A stretch of 33,753 nt of DNA from JBAYJS01 sp041664985 (GTDB taxonomy: Bacteria; Patescibacteriota; Patescibacteriia; Buchananbacterales; UBA6539): assembly GCA_041664985.1 (NCBI GenBank), contig JBAYJS010000008.1:1-33753 (forward strand), read 5' to 3'. The position numbers and the translations under genes were made by a program. Shown one piece after another: positions 1-7,019 of this stretch. Within the stretch, counting starts at the first letter, position 1. Each line of letters starts with the position of its first letter. The notes under the pieces were generated by a model. That model was not told the DNA's origin. It was given only the letters and a program-made list of their open reading frames with translations, and made no database searches.

Positions 1-1
1 G

Positions 2-922
2 GACGATCGAATGTACCCGGTTTTAGGCAAAGAAGAAGCCACTACGACTCAGCGTTACGAACATTTGTATATCAAACCGGGCAATCAATATATGGACGGT
101 AGCTTGGCTCTAAAATTTGTCCGCTCGCGCCACGCCCTAGGGATTGAAGGCTCGGATTTTGCCAGAAGTAAACGCCAACAAAAAGTTTTAACCGCCGTCA
201 AAGACAAAGGTTTATCCTTTGGCACGCTGGTCAACCCTTACAAAATCAGTAAAGTGATGGAGACTTTAAGCCAACATTTGGCTACTAATTTACAGGTTTG
301 GGAAATTTTAGAATTTTATAATTTAGGTAAAGATGCTGACACAGAAAATATTATCAATCGGGTTTTGGATGACAGCGCTGATGGTCCGCTAATATCGGCT
401 ATCACTACAGACGGCGCTTTTGTTCTAAAGCCTAAAACCGGCAACTTTTCCGAAATCCAAAGCATTGTCCAAAATATTTTCAGTTCGGATTTAGCGGATC
501 AGGAAACTATACCAGCTAAAACCAACGTTAATATTAATACCAATTCTAAAACCAATGTCGCTATTAGCGCCAACAGTAATACCAACGTAAATACACCCAT
601 TACTAGCACTAAACCCAAAAAGCTTGAAATTCAAAATGGCACCAAAATTGTCGGCCTAGCCTCGCGCAATGCTCAATATTTAAAGAGTTTAGGTTATCAA
701 ATCACTCGGACGATAAATGCACCGACCCAAGACTACGAAAAAACCGTAATTTATAATTTAAGCCAAGACCCAAACAGCAAAACCGCTGAAAATGTGGCCA
801 AACTTTTGGACGCTGAGGTTGCCTCCGCTTTACCTGATTGGGTAACTTCAACTTCCAGCCCAAGAGTCAGCGCCAGCGCTGAAGTTTTAATTATTTTAGG
901 CCAGGACCGAAAAGACTTATGA
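2..922 (+). CDS. LytR-CpsA-Psr (LCP) family protein, C-terminal part (5' end outside window)
   Basis: The reading frame is open to the left edge, so this is the C-terminal part of a longer protein; the ATG at 11 is probably internal. LCP enzymes transfer undecaprenyl-linked glycopolymers to peptidoglycan on the outer face of the membrane. The visible LCP part has the typical YMDGSLALKFVRSRH stretch followed by a DFARSKRQQKVL segment, matching the end of the catalytic domain. An Asn/Thr-rich linker (about residues 165-205 counted from the ATG at 11) leads to a LytR_C-type domain beginning KLEIQNGT and ending VLIILGQD. The gene overlaps der by four bases (ATGA), so the two are probably translationally coupled. 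The family call is firm; the polymer attached is unknown. Confidence 0.85.
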   Translation, partial: DDRMYPVLGKEEATTTQRYEHLYIKPGNQYMDGSLALKFVRSRHALGIEGSDFARSKRQQKVLTAVKDKGLSFGTLVNPYKISKVMETLSQHLATNLQVWEILEFYNLGKDADTENIINRVLDDSADGPLISAITTDGAFVLKPKTGNFSEIQSIVQNIFSSDLADQETIPAKTNVNINTNSKTNVAISANSNTNVNTPITSTKPKKLEIQNGTKIVGLASRNAQYLKSLGYQITRTINAPTQDYEKTVIYNLSQDPNSKTAENVAKLLDAEVASALPDWVTSTSSPRVSASAEVLIILGQDRKDL

Positions 923-2325
923 CCCTTTTAGAAAACAAAAAATTACCAACTGTCGTAATTGTCGGCCGGATCAATGTCGGTAAATCCAGCCTTTTTAATC
1001 GTCTGACCGAAACCCACAAAGCGCTAATCTCGGAAGTTGAAGGTACCACTCGAGATTATAATTTGGGTCAAGTGGCTTGGCGCAATAAAACTTTTGAATT
1101 AATCGATACTGGCGGCGTTGACATTGAAGCTTTAAAAAACAGCATTCAAGCGATTTTACCAACCAAAAAAAACAAAGCTTTTTTCCAAACCAACTTAATT
1201 GAAGCTGAAATTATTCAACAAACTAAAACCGCTTTAAAAAAAGCAGATGTAATTTTAATGGTTACCGATAGCCAATCGGGCCTGATGCCTCAGGACAAAG
1301 AATTAGCTTTGGTTTTAAAAAAGACCAATCTGCCCATCATGCTAGTTTGCAATAAAACCGATAACCAAAAATGGCAGCAGCAATCAGGCGATTTTTTCAA
1401 ACTTGGCTTGGGCAAACCTTATTTGGTGTCAGCGGCCAACGGCAGTGGCACTGGCGATTTACTTGATGATTTAATCAAAAAATTTAAAGCCAAACGCGGC
1501 CGGCCAAAAAAAGAATTGATTATAAAACCAATCAAGGTAGCAATCATTGGCAAACCAAATGTCGGCAAATCTTCCTTGGTTAATAAAATTTTAGGTGAAA
1601 ACCGAGTGATTGTTTCACCTATTCCTCAAACTACCAGAGAGCCCCAAGATACTGAGTTTTTTTATCAAGACAAAAAGATTATTTTGATTGATACGGCTGG
1701 TTTGCGCAAAAAAGCCAAAATCGAATGGGGCTTGGAAAAAATGTCAACCAAACGAACTTTAAAAATGGTAAAAATTGCTGACGTAATTTTATTTGTGACT
1801 GAAGTCGACCGGGCGCTGACGGTTCAAGACAGCTACTTGGGCGGTTTGATTAAAGACTCGGGGGCGGCCATGATTTTAGTCGGCAATAAATGGGATGCTT
1901 TGGGTGACAAAGACGACAAAAGCGACAAACAGGCCAAAGAATTTTATCAAGCCCATTTCCCCTATTTGAATTTTGTGCCAATCATTTTTGTTTCAGCTAA
2001 AACTGGCAAAAATGTTGAAAAAATTCTAGACTTAATTGTAGAAGCATCAGAACAACGCCAAAAAGAAGTTCCGGAAAAAGACCTTAAAGAATTGATGAAA
2101 AAAATCGTCCGCTACCACCATCCGGCTCAAGCCAAAGGTGAAAAAAGACCATTTTTACGCGAAATTACCCAAACCAAAGTCAATCCGCCGGAATTTACCG
2201 TCACTATTGGCCAAGATCAGTCGCTTCATTTTTCCTATTTGCGTTTCATCGAAAACCAAATTCGCTATAACTTTGGCTTTTTGGCCACACCAATTAGAAT
2301 TAAAGTAAAAACTCCAAAAAGATAA
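919..2325 (+). CDS. der: GTPase Der (EngA), ribosome assembly factor
   Basis: Der is an essential double-GTPase that acts in maturation of the 50S subunit. Two G domains are visible. The first has its P-loop GRINVGKSS at residues 16-24, DTGG at 64-67 and NKTD at 146-149. The second has GKPNVGKSS at about 212-220, DTAG at 259-262 and NKWD at 324-327. A C-terminal KH-like domain fills the last 90 or so residues. The length of 468 is normal for the family. The first P-loop has Ile where Pro is usual (GRPNVGKS), and switch I of the second domain reads TTREPQDTEF, both minor departures. The start is fixed by the ATGA overlap with the LCP gene; pth follows two bases after the stop, suggesting one operon. 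Confidence 0.97.
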   Translation: MTLLENKKLPTVVIVGRINVGKSSLFNRLTETHKALISEVEGTTRDYNLGQVAWRNKTFELIDTGGVDIEALKNSIQAILPTKKNKAFFQTNLIEAEIIQQTKTALKKADVILMVTDSQSGLMPQDKELALVLKKTNLPIMLVCNKTDNQKWQQQSGDFFKLGLGKPYLVSAANGSGTGDLLDDLIKKFKAKRGRPKKELIIKPIKVAIIGKPNVGKSSLVNKILGENRVIVSPIPQTTREPQDTEFFYQDKKIILIDTAGLRKKAKIEWGLEKMSTKRTLKMVKIADVILFVTEVDRALTVQDSYLGGLIKDSGAAMILVGNKWDALGDKDDKSDKQAKEFYQAHFPYLNFVPIIFVSAKTGKNVEKILDLIVEASEQRQKEVPEKDLKELMKKIVRYHHPAQAKGEKRPFLREITQTKVNPPEFTVTIGQDQSLHFSYLRFIENQIRYNFGFLATPIRIKVKTPKR

Positions 2326-2327
2326 AT

Positions 2328-2900
2328 ATGAAATTGATTGTCGGTTTAGGTAACCCAGGCGTTAAATACCAAGACACTTGGCACAATGTCGGTTTTATTG
2401 TGATTGATAAAATTCAAACTCACAAGCCCCAGGAATTTTTAACTTGTAAAGACAGTAAAAAATTTAAAGCGGCAATTTGCGAAGGCACCAGCCCGGAAGA
2501 AAAAATTATTTTAGCCAAACCCCAGACTTTCATGAATAATTCGGGCGAAGCCGTGAAAGCTTTGGTGAATTTTTATAAAATTCAGTCAGAAGATCTTTGG
2601 GTAATCCATGATGATATTGATTTGCCCCTTGGCAATATTAGAATTTCGCAAAACTCTTCTTCGGCTGGCCATCGTGGTGTGCAATCAATTATTGATCAAA
2701 TCGGTCACCAAAATTTCGTTCGCTTTCGAGTTGGCATTAAACCGGAGCATTCACTTTTGGTACCAACTGAAGCTTATGTCTTGCAAAAAATCGATTCGGA
2801 AGCTAAAGTGGTAATTGATGACGTTGCCCAAGAAATAATTTCTGCCATTGAAGTTTGCCTGGCTCAGGGAATTTCTGAGGCAATGAACGAGTTTAATTAA
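2328..2900 (+). CDS. pth: peptidyl-tRNA hydrolase Pth
   Basis: Pth cleaves the ester bond of peptidyl-tRNAs that drop off ribosomes and recycles the tRNA in the cytoplasm. The N-terminal VGLGNPG signature (residues 5-11) is followed by the catalytic His in TWHNVGF (His19). FMNNSG (Asn70 region), HDDIDL (94-99) and GHRGVQSI are the other conserved active-site segments. At 190 residues it has normal length. It starts two bases after der and is followed by a hairpin with a T-run, so it is likely the last gene of the LCP-der-pth unit. Confidence 0.97.
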   Translation: MKLIVGLGNPGVKYQDTWHNVGFIVIDKIQTHKPQEFLTCKDSKKFKAAICEGTSPEEKIILAKPQTFMNNSGEAVKALVNFYKIQSEDLWVIHDDIDLPLGNIRISQNSSSAGHRGVQSIIDQIGHQNFVRFRVGIKPEHSLLVPTEAYVLQKIDSEAKVVIDDVAQEIISAIEVCLAQGISEAMNEFN

Positions 2901-2924
2901 AATTTAATAAAACCCAATCAATAT

Positions 2925-2950
2925 AGCGCGCTTAATTTGGCGCTTTTTTA
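2925..2950 (+). terminator. rho-independent terminator after pth
   Basis: A short stem, AGCGC at 2925-2929 pairing with GCGCT at 2940-2944, is followed directly by a T-run on the plus strand. It lies 25 bases after the pth stop. The stem is only five base pairs, so strength is uncertain. Confidence 0.6.
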
Positions 2951-2958
2951 TTTAAACC

Positions 2959-3110
2959 AAAAAAGATAGCTTCCACGACCCTGTCTATCAGCGTAAGGCA
3001 CCATACCAAATACTCAGTAGATACCTTAGCTTTTGGCTATTTACAAGGTTAGGAGGGTTAATCTTGCTTTCGCCGCTGACAAACAGGGTTTTAAAAGCTA
3101 TCTTAGTTGA
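2959..3110 (-). ncRNA. unassigned structured small RNA, about 150 nt
   Basis: This gene-free stretch between pth and dprA folds into a long branched hairpin that is better on the minus strand. P1 pairs 3095-3104 with 2963-2972 (10 bp). P2 pairs 3074-3088 with 2979-2993 (15 continuous pairs in the minus-strand RNA, two of them G-U). P3 pairs 3020-3028 with 2994-3002 (9 pairs, two G-U) and abuts P2. A GC-GAAA-GC mini-hairpin lies at the P2 tip. The G-U pairs would be A-C mismatches on the plus strand, which fixes the sense strand. P1 is followed by six Us, as in an intrinsic terminator, and a promoter lies just upstream. The single-stranded part contains CCCUCCUAAC, complementary to Shine-Dalgarno sequences. 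I do not recognise an SRP, RNase P or tmRNA signature; a divergent 6S-like RNA is not excluded. Confidence 0.6.
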
Positions 3111-3116
3111 TATCGT

Positions 3117-3145
3117 AACTTATCACCTTTTTGGGAAAATGTCAA
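3117..3145 (-). promoter_or_regulatory. promoter of the minus-strand structured RNA
   Basis: On the minus strand TTGACA (3145-3140) and TAAGTT (3122-3117) are separated by exactly 17 bases, with TGA just before the -10 (extended -10). Transcription would start near 3110, at the foot of the P1 stem of the structured RNA. Confidence 0.65.
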
Positions 3146-3197
3146 GGGCTGCCAAAATAATCACTAATTTAAGCTTTTTTTATAAACTATAAAAGAT

Positions 3198-4301
3198 ATG
3201 AAAAAAATCATAGACAAAAACGAACTTAAGTATTGGCTTGGTTTTAGCCAAATTTCCAGTATTGGCCCGGTTCGCTGGCAAAAACTTTTGAATTATTTTC
3301 CGGATTTAAAAACCGCCTGGCAAGCGCCGGTTAGTCAGTTGGTTCAAAGCGGTTTGGAACCAACCATTGCCGATCAAGTGAACGAAAAAAAGAAAAAAAT
3401 TTGGCCGGATTTTGAGCTGGAAAAAATTGAGAAATTAAAAATCAAAACTGTCACGATTTTAGAAGATAATTACCCAAAAATTTTAAAAGAAATATATGGC
3501 TGTCCACCTTTACTTTATTATTTTGGCGATTTTGATTTAAACAATGATTTTTGCCTGGCAGTGGTTGGCACCAGAAAAATTACGCCCTATGGCAAAAGAG
3601 TGACCGAAGATTTAGTAAAAGAATTAACCAACGCTGGAATTACTATTGTTTCGGGTTTGGCTTTAGGTATTGACGCTTGCGCTCATCAAACAACCATAGC
3701 TAGTAATGGCAAAACTATTGCCGTTTTGGGTTCGGGTCTGGATCAAATTTATCCGGCAACCAATCGACAGCTGGGACAAAAAATTATTGAAACCGGCGGC
3801 GCAATAATTTCTGAATTTCCGCTGGGCATGTTGCCTTTTAAATCAAATTTTCCCTTGCGCAACCGAATAATTTCTGGCTTAAGCCTGGGTACTTTAATTA
3901 TTGAAGCGGGTATTAAATCCGGCGCGCTAATTACTGCTCAATTTGCCCTGGAACAAAACCGGGAAGTTTTTGCCGTGCCGGGCAATATTTACAGCCAAAC
4001 TTCCGCCGGGCCAAACCAACTGATCAAGCAAGGCGCAAAAATTATTAGCCAAGTCTCAGACATTTTAGAAACTTTAAATCTCAAATCCGCCACCGTTTCC
4101 AAACAAATTAAAGAGATTATTCCGGAAAACGAAACTGAAAAAATGTTACTAGAGCATTTGTCAGCCGAACCGCTTTGCGTTGACAAATTAGTCCAATGCA
4201 CTAAACTGAATATTAGTCTTATTAATTCAACCTTGTCGATTCTGGAAATGAAAGGTGCAGTCAAAAATTTAGGCGGCCAAACCTACATTAAAATCAGATA
4301 A
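3198..4301 (+). CDS. dprA: DNA processing protein DprA (Smf)
   Basis: DprA binds incoming single-stranded DNA during natural transformation and loads RecA. An N-terminal helix-hairpin-helix/SAM-like region (residues 10-60) precedes the Rossmann-type core with VGTRK (123-127), SGLALGID (152-159), GSGLDQIYP (178-186) and the FPLRNRIISGLS segment. The C-terminal 60 residues resemble the winged-helix DprA tail (KMLLEHLSAEPLCVDKLV). The length of 367 is usual. It begins a run of closely spaced plus-strand genes; the next starts three bases after its stop. Its presence fits DNA uptake, common in CPR bacteria that scavenge nucleic acids, but no com genes are visible here. Confidence 0.95.
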   Translation: MKKIIDKNELKYWLGFSQISSIGPVRWQKLLNYFPDLKTAWQAPVSQLVQSGLEPTIADQVNEKKKKIWPDFELEKIEKLKIKTVTILEDNYPKILKEIYGCPPLLYYFGDFDLNNDFCLAVVGTRKITPYGKRVTEDLVKELTNAGITIVSGLALGIDACAHQTTIASNGKTIAVLGSGLDQIYPATNRQLGQKIIETGGAIISEFPLGMLPFKSNFPLRNRIISGLSLGTLIIEAGIKSGALITAQFALEQNREVFAVPGNIYSQTSAGPNQLIKQGAKIISQVSDILETLNLKSATVSKQIKEIIPENETEKMLLEHLSAEPLCVDKLVQCTKLNISLINSTLSILEMKGAVKNLGGQTYIKIR

Positions 4302-4304
4302 CCT

Positions 4305-4964
4305 ATGATTAAAGCCGTAATTTACGACTTAGACGACGTAATCGTTAATTCCCATCCTTTGCACACCAAAGCTTGGAATATTTTGTTTTCCGAATACGGG
4401 AAAAAAATCAGCGATTTGGATTTGACTATGCGCTCCGGTTTTATGGGCATGAGAATCAGCGATATTTTAAAAATTATAATCAAACAATTCAATTTAACGG
4501 CTGATTACCAAAATCTCTACAAAAAACGCCAGGCTATTTTTTTGGATTTAGTCAGAAGCGATTTAACTTTAATGCCCGGCCTGATCGAATCACTTGATTT
4601 TTTTCAAAAAAATAAAATAAAAATTGCTTTAGGCTCTTCGGGCGCCAAAGATTATATCAACTTGGTATTGGCTAAATTTAATTTACATAATTATTTTACG
4701 GTAATTATTACCGGCGATGATGTAAAATTGGCCAAACCCGATCCAGAAATTTATTCTAAAACCGTTGAAAAATTAAATTTGTCGCCAAACGATTGTGTGG
4801 TTTTGGAAGATGCCCAAGCCGGAGTCAAAGCGGCCAAAGCGGCTGGCTGCAAATGTTTGGCCGTTAAAAATCCTTATACCACTCCCCCACAAAATTTGGA
4901 CCAAGCCAATTTGATTGTAAATTCATTGTTGGAAATAAACTTAAATATTTTAAATTCTCTTTAA
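4305..4964 (+). CDS. HAD-superfamily hydrolase, beta-phosphoglucomutase/phosphatase-like
   Basis: A 219-residue HAD hydrolase with a helical cap of subclass I. Motif I is DLDDV (residues 8-12, nucleophile Asp8 and acid Asp10), motif II lies in ALGSSG, the motif III Lys in KLAKPDPEIY and motif IV in VVLEDAQAGVKAAKAAG. This arrangement is that of beta-phosphoglucomutase, phosphoglycolate phosphatase and related sugar-phosphate phosphatases; the substrate cannot be read from sequence. It starts three bases after dprA, and its stop overlaps the ATG of the next gene by one base, so it is translated as part of the same operon. Confidence 0.88.
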   Translation: MIKAVIYDLDDVIVNSHPLHTKAWNILFSEYGKKISDLDLTMRSGFMGMRISDILKIIIKQFNLTADYQNLYKKRQAIFLDLVRSDLTLMPGLIESLDFFQKNKIKIALGSSGAKDYINLVLAKFNLHNYFTVIITGDDVKLAKPDPEIYSKTVEKLNLSPNDCVVLEDAQAGVKAAKAAGCKCLAVKNPYTTPPQNLDQANLIVNSLLEINLNILNSL

Positions 4965-5731
4965 TGAAAAAACTTGATTTGCAAGATAAAATTTTTCTTT
5001 TATTTGGTATTTTTATTGGCGCACTACTGTCAGCCAATTTTTTAGGCGCCAAAATTACGGCTTTTTCTTTGCCCCTGATTTTGGCTTGGATTTTAAATAT
5101 AATTTTTTGGCCGTTGATTTTTTTGATTAATTTAATCGCTGCTGTTTTACCCGCTTATACTGTTTTTGGCCAACCATTTTTGCTTTATAATTTTTTTGAT
5201 GTCATCCATGTTTCAGTGGCCATTTTAACTGTGCCAATCATGTTTTTGGTAAACGATATAATTTCTGAAGTAGCCGGCAAACCAGTAGCTCACAAATTAA
5301 TCAATCTGGCACTGATTGTCATGCTAGTAACTTTGGTAATCACTGTGATTTCAGTTTGGCTGCCCGCCGATCCCAGCCGCCAATATTTTTCCCAACAAGC
5401 TTATGCTGATATTTTTGGTGTTTCTTTACGTATGACGGTCGCCTCAATTATCGCTTTTATTCTGGCGCAAAAACACGACGTTTGGGCTTTTAATTTTTGG
5501 CGAAAAAAAACCAACGGCAAATGGCTTTGGCTCAGAAACAATGCTTCCAATTTCAGCTCGGAGTTTGTCGATTCAACCGTTTTTATGTTTATTGCTTTTT
5601 ACGGTCTAAGTCCTAAATTTAACGCGGTTTATATTTTTTCTTTAATCATTCCCTATTGGATTTTTAAAATTTTGTTTTCTTTAATTCAAACGCCGTTTTG
5701 CTATTTGGGAGTTAAATGGCTAAAAAAATAA
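4964..5731 (+). CDS. queuosine precursor transporter (VUT/QPTR, DUF165 family)
   Basis: An integral membrane protein of 255 residues with about six hydrophobic segments. It carries the family hallmarks VNDIISEVAGK (around residue 100), the ASIIAFILAQ...DVWAFNFWR segment and LWLRNNASNFSSEFVDSTVFMFIAFYG. Members of this family (YhhQ) import 7-cyano-7-deazaguanine or 7-aminomethyl-7-deazaguanine for tRNA queuosine. A scavenging importer fits a reduced host-associated genome. No tgt or other queuosine gene is visible in the window. It starts on the last base of the HAD gene stop and overlaps the folC start. The family is clear; the substrate is inferred. Confidence 0.85.
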   Translation: MKKLDLQDKIFLLFGIFIGALLSANFLGAKITAFSLPLILAWILNIIFWPLIFLINLIAAVLPAYTVFGQPFLLYNFFDVIHVSVAILTVPIMFLVNDIISEVAGKPVAHKLINLALIVMLVTLVITVISVWLPADPSRQYFSQQAYADIFGVSLRMTVASIIAFILAQKHDVWAFNFWRKKTNGKWLWLRNNASNFSSEFVDSTVFMFIAFYGLSPKFNAVYIFSLIIPYWIFKILFSLIQTPFCYLGVKWLKK

Positions 5732-7017
5732 TGAAAGATAATTTTGATAAATATTATCAAGCCGTAAAATATCTGGAATCACTTTGGCGCTTGCCACAAG
5801 ACGATTATTTTATCAAAAAAACCGGCCGGAAAATTTTTATCAAACGCTTGGAATATCTTTTAAAAATACTGGGTAACCCCGAAAAAAATTTAAAATACAT
5901 TCACGTTGGCGGCACTTCCGGCAAAGGTTCGGTGGCTTGCATGATTCATTCGGTTTTAACCCAATCAGGCTACCAAGCGGGCTTATTTACTTCACCGGTT
6001 TGCACCACCTCAATTGAAAAAATTAAAGTTGGCAATTTATTAATCAGTCCAAAGAAATTTGCCCAAATTGTCAAAAAACTAAAACCCGCCATTGATCAAT
6101 GCTATCAAAAATCACCTTACGGCCATCCGTCCTATTTTGAAGTTTTTACCGCCTTGGCTTTTTTATATTTTAAAGAAAAAAAATGTGATTACGTGATTTT
6201 GGAAGTCGGTTTAGGCGGCCAATTTGACGCCACCAATGTTATTCCACCGGCAAAAATTACAGTTATTAATTTGGTTGATTACGACCATACTGAAATTTTG
6301 GGCAAAACCTTAAAAAAAATTGCCCAGGACAAAGCAGGAATCATTAAACCTAAAACTATATTTTTTACCCCCAAACAAAATGCTGGCGTTTTAAAAGTGT
6401 TTCAAAAAGCCTGCCAAAAAAATCAGGCTGAGTTTAATCTAATTTCAGACTTTACCAAACAATATCGGCTGGGTTTACCGGGCAAACACCAGCAAAAAAA
6501 CGCCGCTTTGGCAGTCGCTGTTTGCCAAAAATTAGGCATTAAAAAAGAAAAAATTATTGCCGGCCTCAGACAAGCTAAACTGCCCTGCCGACTGGAAATA
6601 ATTTCCAAAAATCCGCTGATAATTTTGGACGGGGCACATAATGCTTCAAAAATAAAAACCACTGTCGATTTTATCAAAAATTTGACATATCATAAATTAT
6701 ATCTTATTATTGCCTTAACTAATGAAAGAAGCCCCAAAGAAATCTTTGGGGAAATCAAATCATTGGCCGATTACATTTTTATCACGCGTTATCAGACTAA
6801 TGCTAAAAAATGTTACCCGCCTAAAAAATTAAAAAAAGAGCTTAACCCCAAACCGCCAACCGAAATTTTTTTGGATGCAAATATGGCTTTGGCCAAAGCT
6901 AAAAAATTAGCGAAAAAAAATGATTTGATTTTAATCACTGGGTCGCTTTATTTGTCAGGCGAACTGAGAAATAATTGGCGCAGTGAAAAAATAATTTTAA
7001 AAGAAAGGAAAACATAG
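5716..7017 (+). CDS. folC: folylpolyglutamate/dihydrofolate synthase (FolC, Mur-ligase family)
   Basis: FolC adds glutamate to dihydropteroate or folates using ATP. The ATP-binding loop GTSGKGS is at residues 66-72, followed by the typical GLFTSP, EVGLGGQFDATNVI and, in the C-terminal domain, ILDGAHN. At 433 residues it has the family's normal length. The ATG at 5716 has GGGAG four bases upstream and overlaps the transporter gene by 16 bases; an alternative ATG at 5731 overlaps its stop codon (TAATG). No other folate gene is present here, so in this reduced genome it may act on salvaged folate. The Mur-ligase family is certain, FolC rather than another family member very likely. Confidence 0.9.
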   Translation: MAKKIMKDNFDKYYQAVKYLESLWRLPQDDYFIKKTGRKIFIKRLEYLLKILGNPEKNLKYIHVGGTSGKGSVACMIHSVLTQSGYQAGLFTSPVCTTSIEKIKVGNLLISPKKFAQIVKKLKPAIDQCYQKSPYGHPSYFEVFTALAFLYFKEKKCDYVILEVGLGGQFDATNVIPPAKITVINLVDYDHTEILGKTLKKIAQDKAGIIKPKTIFFTPKQNAGVLKVFQKACQKNQAEFNLISDFTKQYRLGLPGKHQQKNAALAVAVCQKLGIKKEKIIAGLRQAKLPCRLEIISKNPLIILDGAHNASKIKTTVDFIKNLTYHKLYLIIALTNERSPKEIFGEIKSLADYIFITRYQTNAKKCYPPKKLKKELNPKPPTEIFLDANMALAKAKKLAKKNDLILITGSLYLSGELRNNWRSEKIILKERKT

Positions 7018-7019
7018 CC

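Noticed and set aside
2959..3110. A plus-strand RNA or leader of dprA
   Set aside because: The helices contain A-C mismatches on the plus strand where the minus strand has G-U pairs, and the U-tract and promoter are on the minus strand.
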